A stretch of 64,000 nt of DNA from G963662605 sp963667005 (GTDB taxonomy: Bacteria > Bacteroidota > Ignavibacteria > Ignavibacteriales > Ignavibacteriaceae). Below the pieces are notes generated by a model, which did no database searches, was not told the origin of the DNA, and was given only the letters and a program-made list of their open reading frames with translations. Where the stretch lies: assembly GCA_963667005.1 (NCBI GenBank), contig OY762937.1:2108001-2172000 (forward strand), in the 5' to 3' direction. Shown piece by piece: positions 34,832-42,593 of this stretch (positions within the stretch are counted from its first letter, which is position 1; the number at the start of each line of letters is the position of its first letter). Both the position numbers and the translations under genes were made by a program.

Positions 34832-36106
34832 ATGAATAATTCGAGATTTAAGATGATGAAGAGAAAATTAAATACTGTAAAATCTGGCCTTGCTTTAATT
34901 GATAAAGCTTGGGGCGGAATGTATAAAGGCGGTTCCTATCTGCTTATCGGTCCGAGAAAATCCGGCCGGACAATGATGGGTCTGCATTATGCAATGGAAT
35001 GTGTGAAAAACAAAGAGGTATGCCTCTATTTCACCAACATGCGTCCCAAAGATTTGATGATTCACGCGGCCTCGATTGATTTTGACTTGCAATCTGCAAT
35101 GAACCAAAATCTCGTGATTGTAGTTCGGGTTGCCCCACCAACAGATATTTATGAATCAGAAAGCCCTGATAATTTCCTCGTGGAATATCTAAACGATATT
35201 GTTACTGTTATTGAACAATATCAACCTGATCGTTTGGTGTTTGACGAGTTGACTCCGTTCATCGGTTTCGAAAGCATTCCTTTATTGCAGCAGACATATC
35301 TACGTACTATCGAAGCAATTGAAGAAAGAAACGTTACTTGTCTGATGATTTTAGCCGAGCCGGCTACTCCTCTTGCGCAAATGATTGTTGACTCAATTAC
35401 ACAATACTCTACCGCTATTATATACTTGCAAAAGAAAACGGTTGAGACAGGAACGCCGTCCGGGAAGGCTACCATTACTCCAAACATCGGACATACCGAA
35501 GGACAGTTTGTTTCTGATTTTTATATTGAGCCCTATAAGGGAATAATCTTTGATTATGACAATCAAACAAAATTCCAGAATCCTTTTCCGACTGAAGAAC
35601 CTCAGTCCAGTAATGAGAACTATTATCCAACGAATACAAGTAATTCCAAATATCGACCGATAACAAATGTTGATATTGTGCCGGAAAAAGTATCGTTTAC
35701 AAACCTTTATGATCTAAGCGAATTCAGCTTGATACTAAATAATCAGATTGCTTTTTATAAAAGTACCGGCCAGGCTTTCATCCTGATTTCATTGAAGCTC
35801 GATCCGATTGCCGAGAGGCAGAGAATATTGACTATCAATCAGCTGCAAAACGCCGTCCGTTTATCCACGGATAAAAAGGATAAGTTGTGCGTAGTCAAGG
35901 ATAAGATTCTTGTGCTTATGGGCAAGGGACCGGAGAGAAATCTGAATGTACTCGTCTCAAAGATTAAACAAAATCTGCCTAACTCAGATCCAAATTATTT
36001 GAGTATTATTATGAAGTACATTTACGCATTTTCGTATGAAGTTAATGAAAGCGTTGTCAATGCAGAATCTATTCTTAATGAAATACTCGAAGAAGAATCA
36101 CGGTAG
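34832..36106 (+). CDS. KaiC/RecA-fold ATPase with GGDEF-like C-terminal domain (BcsE-like layout)
   Basis: 424 residues. The N-terminal RecA/KaiC-like domain has Walker A 'GPRKSGRT' (40-47) and Walker B 'RLVFDEL' (about 134-140). A linker rich in Asn, Pro and Tyr (about 250-285) leads to a C-terminal domain beginning 'LYDLSEFSLILNNQIAFY' and 'QAFILISLKLD', which resembles a degenerate GGDEF fold. No GGDEF or RxxD I-site is seen in that domain. An NTPase-like plus GGDEF-like layout recalls BcsE, the cellulose-secretion regulator; this similarity is structural inference. Its end overlaps the TPR-barrel gene by 29 bases, so they are coupled. The true start may be Met8 or Met9. Confidence 0.72.
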   Translation: MNNSRFKMMKRKLNTVKSGLALIDKAWGGMYKGGSYLLIGPRKSGRTMMGLHYAMECVKNKEVCLYFTNMRPKDLMIHAASIDFDLQSAMNQNLVIVVRVAPPTDIYESESPDNFLVEYLNDIVTVIEQYQPDRLVFDELTPFIGFESIPLLQQTYLRTIEAIEERNVTCLMILAEPATPLAQMIVDSITQYSTAIIYLQKKTVETGTPSGKATITPNIGHTEGQFVSDFYIEPYKGIIFDYDNQTKFQNPFPTEEPQSSNENYYPTNTSNSKYRPITNVDIVPEKVSFTNLYDLSEFSLILNNQIAFYKSTGQAFILISLKLDPIAERQRILTINQLQNAVRLSTDKKDKLCVVKDKILVLMGKGPERNLNVLVSKIKQNLPNSDPNYLSIIMKYIYAFSYEVNESVVNAESILNEILEEESR

Positions 36107-39074
36107 AGAACATAGTCTATTATTTTTCTTTTTCCTCTGTCTATTCTTTATAGGGAGCAGTTTCCTGTTTGCACAACAGGGAGTAGACAATCTTAAAAAT
36201 GATGCTATGAATCAGATGCGTCAGCAGCGCTTTGGCGAAGCTATTGACTTGCTCAATAAATTCATATCAGCCAGACCCCGTGTTGTTGACGGATATTTGC
36301 TGCGTGGCGAATGTTATGAAAAACGCGGTCAGCTTGAATACGCAGTGCTAGATTACCGTTCAGCTCTTAAAGTTGCTCCGAATGACGGCAGGGTACGCAA
36401 TAACCTGAGCCGTGCAGAAACTGTTTGGTATGCCCAGCTCAGGAAAAAGATCGAAGGGCATCAAAGAGAAATCGCTATCAATCCTTCAATTCCCATTAAC
36501 TATCTTGAAATCGGTAAATGCCATAAGCACATGGGCGAGTGGATGCTGGCCGAGCAATGGTATGACGAGTACATTAAACGCCAGGAACCATCGGCTGATG
36601 AAGTAATCCGTTATACTGAAATTCTGGCAAGAAATAACCATATCGAAAAAGGCGAGAAGATTCTCAAAAAGTTTGTAGAAAAGTATCCGAACGATCATCG
36701 TTTATGGAGCAGATACGGATATTTTCAGTTATGGCTGGGCAAGAAGAAACAAGCCGCTGAAGATTTCCGCACTGCATTAAAGCTTCGTCCATATTTTAAA
36801 GAAGCTGAGGATGGACTTGAGCAAGCTGAAGATAGAGCATATATCTACACGTATTTCGATACAACCAAAAACCATAAGAAATTACTTGAGGGACAGAAAA
36901 AACCTCAGGAATATGCTATTGACAGATATTACAAATCTCTAAAAAAGAATCCCTCGGACTTGGATACCAGATATTCACTGGTAAAAGAACTTATCGCTGT
37001 TGACCGACTTGAAGAAGCATATGAACAGCTACAGATCATCGGAACGGGTGAAGTTGATTCAACGAAATTTGTTCCTCTTTGGGATACGGTTAATGCCCGC
37101 AGAGACAAGCAAATCGAAGCAAATTCCGAGGCGAGCATGGCTGCTTACGAAAAAGACCCTGACAACAAAGATAATGTGAAAAGAGCTGCTCAGGCATATG
37201 CACGCCAACTCAATTATGAAGATGCATGCCGGGTCCTGAAAAAATTCCTTGAAGGTAAGGCTGAAACCGAGCATCATGATTTCAGATATATGTTGGCTCA
37301 GTATTCTGCTTGGAATTTCCAATTTGAGGGTGCAATAGAGCAGTTGAATTATCTTTTGGCTAAAGAGCCGAATAATCTCGACTATCAATTACTCAGAGCA
37401 CAGGTCGCTGTTTGGACTACAACTGATCCCGACCTTGCTAATCAATATTTAGATAATGTTCTCGCTGCTAACCCCAAAAATCTTGCGGCATTAGTCGCAA
37501 AGTCGACTTTGCTCGTCCGGGATAGAAAATTCCCTGAAGGTTTGGAAAAAATTGAAGCAGCCAGAAAGATTGATCCGACTAATAAGGCTGTTGAAAATGC
37601 CCAGAATTTTTATGACGTACGTCTCGCACTTGAAGAAGACGTTAAAAACTTTGAGATTTTGAGTGATGCCAGAAAGATTGCCGAAAGCGGCGATTGTAAG
37701 GCTTCCCAGGCAAAATACGAAGAGTATTTCTCTAAGATCAAACAGCCGAGTAAAATTGAAATGATGGAATACGCGGATGTTATCGGCTGCGCAGGCGATT
37801 GGAACAAATCAAAAGACATTTACAAGAACTTGTTGAATGAAGAATATGATTACGACGTTGCTTTGCAATTGGCAAAGGCAACTATGTGGTCGGGTGATTC
37901 AACAGGTGCATTGCCGTTGTTCGACAAATTGGTAAAAGAGGATACTACTAATTTTGATGCGAAATTGTTCATGGCCGAAGATTTGGAGAAGCTTCAAGAT
38001 CGTGATAAAGCAAGGGGTCTATTAGAAAATTTACTCACGACTACTGTAGATACTGTTAAACGTGATGTTGTTACTAAGCGGCTTGGATGGCTAAATGCAA
38101 GTGCAGCAAGCGGCGGTGGAAGTTTTTGGTCAAGTCTTTCGACTTTCCCGAGCTATGTGCGACTTGTACCAACAGGTTTTCATTATTCCGATAATATGAA
38201 TCTTCGGGTTTCGAATCTCGGACTCCAAATTGAACTTGGGCTCATTCAATACCTTGGAGTTGGGGCTTCTGTTAAGCGAACATATTTGAAGGGTACGGCA
38301 AATTCAGGTACCGGAGTGTATACACAATATCTGACAAATTTACCTGGCGACTATAGTGTTAATACTTCAATGACGACTTTTAAGTGGCATGTTTTCCTGT
38401 ATCCGCATCCGAATTTATATGCTGCTGCCGGATTCGGAACATTATCATATCAGGGACTCTCCAGGCGCAATGTTATGGACGGCATTATCCGGTATGAAAA
38501 GAAGAACAAAGCATTGTTGATGTTGACATACGAAAAATCTGATGCTGTCAGTTTCTTGTATTCTTCAAGACTGGTTAATTACGGTACTCAATACGGCAGC
38601 CGTTTTAATGCCGAAAATTATGTTGTCACTTATGAGTATCATCCGAGCCAAGTGCTCAAGATTTTCGGCCACTATCAATATCTTTCTCTTTCTGACGGGA
38701 ATCAAGGTAATGATATTATACTCAAGATCGGCAGAAAATTATCCGACGAAGTTACCGGTGGATACGAATACAATATGACCAACTATTCAAGAAACTCAGG
38801 ATTGTATTATGCGCCGCAGCATTTTGAAGCCCATAGCATCTGGGGTGAGTATGAGTACCCATATGATGAAGAGTGGACTATGACTGTCGGAGGAAAACTC
38901 GGGTATGTCCCCTCAAGCGATTTTATTATTAAAGAGCTAAACGGCCGTGTAATGTATAAACCTTCTGACCGGTTTGTACTCTCCGCTACTGCGGCAATCG
39001 GTGAGTCTTCACGTGAAGACACATCTTACAAATACGTTTCCGGATTTTTCTCAATCTACTATACGATGTTCTAA
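36078..39074 (+). CDS. TPR-repeat outer-membrane beta-barrel protein (PgaA/BcsC-like)
   Basis: 998 residues from the chosen ATG. A signal peptide ('LLFFFFLCLFFIGSSFLFAQ') precedes many TPR-type helical repeats (about 30-670; for example 'RQQRFGEAIDLLNKFI', 'YLLRGECYEKRGQLEYAVLD', 'YLEIGKCHKHMGEW'). The last ~300 residues alternate short strands with aromatic and polar residues and end '...FFSIYYTMF', the C-terminal aromatic signature of outer-membrane barrels. This N-TPR/C-barrel layout is that of PgaA and BcsC, which export polysaccharide. An upstream ATG at 36036 would add an unlikely prefix. Followed by a 16-bp hairpin. Confidence 0.85.
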   Translation: MKYSKKNHGREHSLLFFFFLCLFFIGSSFLFAQQGVDNLKNDAMNQMRQQRFGEAIDLLNKFISARPRVVDGYLLRGECYEKRGQLEYAVLDYRSALKVAPNDGRVRNNLSRAETVWYAQLRKKIEGHQREIAINPSIPINYLEIGKCHKHMGEWMLAEQWYDEYIKRQEPSADEVIRYTEILARNNHIEKGEKILKKFVEKYPNDHRLWSRYGYFQLWLGKKKQAAEDFRTALKLRPYFKEAEDGLEQAEDRAYIYTYFDTTKNHKKLLEGQKKPQEYAIDRYYKSLKKNPSDLDTRYSLVKELIAVDRLEEAYEQLQIIGTGEVDSTKFVPLWDTVNARRDKQIEANSEASMAAYEKDPDNKDNVKRAAQAYARQLNYEDACRVLKKFLEGKAETEHHDFRYMLAQYSAWNFQFEGAIEQLNYLLAKEPNNLDYQLLRAQVAVWTTTDPDLANQYLDNVLAANPKNLAALVAKSTLLVRDRKFPEGLEKIEAARKIDPTNKAVENAQNFYDVRLALEEDVKNFEILSDARKIAESGDCKASQAKYEEYFSKIKQPSKIEMMEYADVIGCAGDWNKSKDIYKNLLNEEYDYDVALQLAKATMWSGDSTGALPLFDKLVKEDTTNFDAKLFMAEDLEKLQDRDKARGLLENLLTTTVDTVKRDVVTKRLGWLNASAASGGGSFWSSLSTFPSYVRLVPTGFHYSDNMNLRVSNLGLQIELGLIQYLGVGASVKRTYLKGTANSGTGVYTQYLTNLPGDYSVNTSMTTFKWHVFLYPHPNLYAAAGFGTLSYQGLSRRNVMDGIIRYEKKNKALLMLTYEKSDAVSFLYSSRLVNYGTQYGSRFNAENYVVTYEYHPSQVLKIFGHYQYLSLSDGNQGNDIILKIGRKLSDEVTGGYEYNMTNYSRNSGLYYAPQHFEAHSIWGEYEYPYDEEWTMTVGGKLGYVPSSDFIIKELNGRVMYKPSDRFVLSATAAIGESSREDTSYKYVSGFFSIYYTMF

Positions 39075-39083
39075 AGATTTTTC

Positions 39084-39140
39084 GTTGAAGCATATTATCG
39101 GTTTATTTAAATTTGCAGATAATATGCTTCAACTTTATAT
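39084..39140 (+). terminator. Long AT-rich hairpin, probable terminator
   Basis: A perfect 16-bp inverted repeat (39084-39099 with 39118-39133) around an 18-base loop, 10 bases after the TPR-barrel stop, followed by 'tttatattattt'. It could be a terminator, an mRNA stabiliser or a site for processing between the TPR and SGNH genes. Confidence 0.6.
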
Positions 39141-39204
39141 TATTTAGTCAATTGTTATAAATATCCTATAATTCCTGAGTCGATATTCATTAATCACGGT
39201 TAAG

Positions 39205-40506
39205 ATGGTAAAGTTAAAATACGCACTGCTTTTTCTTCTGGTTCCGGTTCTTTTTTTGTTAAGCTCTCATGACCATGAGACATCTGCTGTAAGCGAACCA
39301 AAATTACAATATGCTTCTTTTCTTCCGTCTGCTCCAGCCGCAGTATTGAATTCTACACATGCTCCGGAAGCAGTCCCAGCCGGTTTTGTAGTTGTGCATG
39401 GCAAAAAAACCGCGATAAAGGGAAATACTTCACAATTGAAATCATTCTTCGATGCCCTGTCCAAAGCGAAGCAAAAGCGGATTCATATCGCGCATTGGGG
39501 CGATTCAATTATTATGGGTGATGTCATTTCCGAGTACTTGAGAGAAAATCTGCAAAAGCAATTCGGTGGTGAAGGAGCCGGGTTTGTCTCTATTAAAACG
39601 GATGAAATACGCTCTACGACTCGAGTCAGTTTTTCAAATGACTGGCAAGAATCCTCACTTTTCACCCGTAATTCGAATAAACTGCCGTTAGGGATAAACG
39701 GCGCTGTGTTTATGCCATCTGAAGGCAGCTGGGTTAAATATGAAGTTGGGAGATTTAATAATCATTTCCGCACATTATCCTACGGTAAATTGTTTTATGC
39801 AAACGCACCACAAGGCGCTTATGTAACTTGTACGTTCAGTAATCATACAGTGCAAACGCTTCAATTGGAAAGCGGGAAGAACCTGAAAAAACTTGACATC
39901 TGGTTTCCTGCAGGTACTTCGTTTGTAACAATCACTTTTCGTTCATGCTCAGGCGGATACTTTTATGGAGTGAGCTTCGAAAATGGCGAGGGGGTTTATG
40001 TTGATAATTTCCCGATCCGTGGAAACACTGGTGTCGGACTTGGCGAAATACCGCTCAATGTGTTGAGAGAATTCAACAGCTATATGAACTATAAATTTCT
40101 GATTATCAATTTTGGTGTTAACATCGTTTCAAACCAGTATTCAAACTACGTATGGTATGAGTCACAAATGTCCAAGATTGTAGATTATTTGCAACAGGCA
40201 TTCCCGCAGACCAGTATTCTTCTCGTTAGTGTTGGCGACAAGGGTATTAAAAAGGGTTCAACTTTCGTAACCGATCCGGGCATCCCAATGCTGCTACGTT
40301 CACAGGAAAAAATTGTTAGCCAGCGAAATATCGCTTACTGGAATATGTTCGAGGCAATGGGCGGTGCAAACATTATCAGTGACTGGGTTGACTCTACACC
40401 CGCTTTGGCATATAAAGATTACTGTCACCTCACAAACAATGGCGGGAAGATAATAGCCGATTTACTTTCTGATGCGCTTTTAGCTGAAATGAATAAAGCA
40501 CATTGA
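39205..40506 (+). CDS. Secreted SGNH/GDSL-fold hydrolase
   Basis: 433 residues with an N-terminal signal/anchor (about 5-22). SGNH blocks: Ser in 'IAHWGDSIIMGD', Gly in 'IRGNTGVG', Asn in 'INFGVNIVS', and Asp/His in 'YKDYCHLTNNGG'. A beta-rich insertion (about 170-290) separates the first two blocks. Such Bacteroidota proteins with 'HxGDS..gD' are often encoded with polysaccharide O-acetylation or export genes; esterase or acyltransferase activity on an exported glycan is likely but not shown. Confidence 0.87.
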   Translation: MVKLKYALLFLLVPVLFLLSSHDHETSAVSEPKLQYASFLPSAPAAVLNSTHAPEAVPAGFVVVHGKKTAIKGNTSQLKSFFDALSKAKQKRIHIAHWGDSIIMGDVISEYLRENLQKQFGGEGAGFVSIKTDEIRSTTRVSFSNDWQESSLFTRNSNKLPLGINGAVFMPSEGSWVKYEVGRFNNHFRTLSYGKLFYANAPQGAYVTCTFSNHTVQTLQLESGKNLKKLDIWFPAGTSFVTITFRSCSGGYFYGVSFENGEGVYVDNFPIRGNTGVGLGEIPLNVLREFNSYMNYKFLIINFGVNIVSNQYSNYVWYESQMSKIVDYLQQAFPQTSILLVSVGDKGIKKGSTFVTDPGIPMLLRSQEKIVSQRNIAYWNMFEAMGGANIISDWVDSTPALAYKDYCHLTNNGGKIIADLLSDALLAEMNKAH

Positions 40507-40662
40507 TTTCATCGAAGAATTTTGAAGATTTGTCTATAAAAACCGACAGAATATCGAAATAGTAAAGTGTATCAAATTAAGACGCCCGGAGAAATACTGT
40601 AACATTTTGATTCATTTTTGAATTCGCACACGTATTATTCATTCATTTTATTAGCTTTTTTT

Positions 40663-40679
40663 GTGGCATAATCTTTGCT
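40663..40679 (+). promoter_or_regulatory. Sigma-54 promoter (-24/-12)
   Basis: 'TGGCATAATCTTTGCT': GG (40665-40666), ten bases, GC (40677-40678), matching TGGCAC-N5-TTGCW at most positions. It lies 44 bp before the ATG of the GT2 gene in a 216-bp gap, the expected distance. It would make the synthase operon dependent on RpoN and an enhancer-binding protein, none of which is encoded here. Confidence 0.7.
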
Positions 40680-40722
40680 AAATTAAAGATATACTTTAAT
40701 ACGAATTATATAAACTATTATA

Positions 40723-42132
40723 ATGAATGCAAATCAGAAAATACGACAGACGTCAATAACCGTCCGGAACACCGAAGCTTCCGACGGTGCTAAGACCGAC
40801 AAAAAGAAACAGATTCTTAGAAGAATTTGGCTTTCCGGTGCAAGTTCGTTTGTGCTTATAGCAATCATTGCATACTCACTTCCATATACCGTCCTTTCCG
40901 TAAGTTCACTCGTGGAATATGCTACACTGGTATCACTTTTTGTATTCCTTACCGTACTTCTGATGAGATATTTTGTCGTTCTTCTTACAGCATATATATA
41001 TTTGACAAAATACACGTTCGCCAAAAAAGAAGGATATTTCCCGTTTGTTTCAATATTGGTACCTGTTTATAACGAGGGCAGGGTAGTAAGAGAATCAATA
41101 GAGTCTCTCCTTGAACTTGATTACTCAAATTATGAGATCATTGTTATTAACGATGGTTCAACTGACGATACTAAAGAAGTTGCCGAAACAATGGTCGGGT
41201 ATCAAAAGGGCAAATATTCGGAGGTGAAAGTCTCCCTTATTAATAAGCCCAACGGCGGCAAAGCACGTGCTTTGAATGCCGGTATCAGCTATTCCAAAGC
41301 CGAAATCGTATTGTGTATGGATGGCGATTCGCAGCTTTCGGAAGATTCAGTGAGGATGGCAGTACGTCATTTCGTTGATCCTGCAATCGGTGCTGTAGCT
41401 GGAAATGTAAAAGTACTCAACCGGCATAAATTGTTTACTGATCTTCAGGCACTTGAATATATTGAAGGTCTGAACATGTCTCGTGCATCGCAAAGCTTTT
41501 TTAAATTGGTGAATATTATTCCCGGACCCATCGGCGTTTTTCGTAAAAAAGCTATTGAAGATGCCGGTTATTACTCTAGTGATACATTTGCCGAGGATGC
41601 CGATTTAACATTAAAAATTCTGGCTCATGGCTGGCGAATTTATTATGAACCGCGCGCAATTTCCTATACTGAAGCACCGGTTAAATTACAACAATTACTA
41701 AAACAAAGATACCGTTGGACCCGCGGCATCTTGCAAGCAATTAGAAAACATAAACGTTTGCTGATCAATCCGACAATCAATTTTGGCGATTCGGCAATTT
41801 TGTGGACAATGTTTTACGAAGCTTTGATTTGGCCAACAATGAACATTTTCTCAAACTTGTTCTTTATCTTCGTCGCGTTGGCTTATGGATTTTCAAGTTT
41901 GATCTTTTTCTGGTGGGCCGGTCTGGCTCTGCTGGATCTGACTTCTGCTATTTATTGTGTAGCAGTTGAAAAAGAAGAATTTAGATTAGTGCCTTATGCT
42001 ATTATTTATCGTATGTTCTTTATCCTTACTATTGATATTTGTAAGGTGATGTCTACGATTGAAGAATTCCTCGGTTTCCAGATGACCTGGGGAAAATTGG
42101 AACGCATAGGCTCTTCAGGTACTAAGGTTTGA
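40723..42132 (+). CDS. Processive family 2 glycosyltransferase (PgaC/HasA/BcsA-like synthase)
   Basis: 469 residues. Two N-terminal helices (about 40-95), a cytosolic GT-A domain and C-terminal helices (about 360-445). Catalytic motifs: 'VINDGSTDDT' (Asp144), 'CMDGDSQ' (D200-x-D202), 'FAEDAD' (TED-like, Asp292) and 'QRYRW' (328-332), the QxxRW motif of processive synthases. 'NKPNGGKARALNAG' is typical of the PgaC/IcaA group. No PilZ domain. It should polymerise and translocate a beta-linked glycan. Heads a run of five tightly packed genes. Confidence 0.94.
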   Translation: MNANQKIRQTSITVRNTEASDGAKTDKKKQILRRIWLSGASSFVLIAIIAYSLPYTVLSVSSLVEYATLVSLFVFLTVLLMRYFVVLLTAYIYLTKYTFAKKEGYFPFVSILVPVYNEGRVVRESIESLLELDYSNYEIIVINDGSTDDTKEVAETMVGYQKGKYSEVKVSLINKPNGGKARALNAGISYSKAEIVLCMDGDSQLSEDSVRMAVRHFVDPAIGAVAGNVKVLNRHKLFTDLQALEYIEGLNMSRASQSFFKLVNIIPGPIGVFRKKAIEDAGYYSSDTFAEDADLTLKILAHGWRIYYEPRAISYTEAPVKLQQLLKQRYRWTRGILQAIRKHKRLLINPTINFGDSAILWTMFYEALIWPTMNIFSNLFFIFVALAYGFSSLIFFWWAGLALLDLTSAIYCVAVEKEEFRLVPYAIIYRMFFILTIDICKVMSTIEEFLGFQMTWGKLERIGSSGTKV

Positions 42133-42152
42133 AATAGGAAAGGTATATAATA

Positions 42153-42593
42153 ATGGAACTTATTCCCATACTTGCAACGATTATCCTGATGGCAACTATC
42201 AGTACTTTCTTTCTTGCTATCGGAGCATACGTCCTCTATAAAATTAGAGAGAAACAAGGTACGCAAGCAGAAGTTGTTCAGCCGGCAACTATACAGGCTG
42301 AATTAATTACTCCGGAAGCTTTAGTTGATATGGCTCCGGTTGCTGAGCACGTTCCGATTCATGCACCCCGGGTATTCGAGCGTGTACCTACAGCTCCTGA
42401 ACCGATATTTGTTCCGGGAAGAATTACCAAGCAAACAGCACCTCAGCCTGCTCAACAGCGTGCACAAACGGCCAGACCGGGTCCCGGACCTGTTCAGGCT
42501 AAACCGGGTGAACAAAAATTTATGAAATATACAGCTGAAGGTTACGTCGCGCCTAAAGAAGAGAAAAAACAAGGAGCTGTTAAGTGGCGTTAA
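42153..42593 (+). CDS. Small single-TM, proline/alanine/glutamine-rich protein
   Basis: 146 residues: one N-terminal membrane helix (about 3-30, 'LATIILMATISTFFLAIGAY'), then a low-complexity tail rich in Pro, Ala, Gln and Val ('APRVFERVPTAPEPIFVPG', 'TAPQPAQQRAQTARPG'). I recognise no family. Its place directly after the synthase, where PgaD sits in PNAG operons, suggests a synthase partner or a scaffold across the periplasm or cytosol; this is inference. It overlaps the next gene by 10 bases. Confidence 0.75.
   Translation: MELIPILATIILMATISTFFLAIGAYVLYKIREKQGTQAEVVQPATIQAELITPEALVDMAPVAEHVPIHAPRVFERVPTAPEPIFVPGRITKQTAPQPAQQRAQTARPGPGPVQAKPGEQKFMKYTAEGYVAPKEEKKQGAVKWR

Noticed and set aside
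36036..36077. Upstream ATG for the TPR-barrel protein
   Set aside because: It would place 14 unlikely residues before a normal signal peptide and enlarge the overlap with the ATPase gene.
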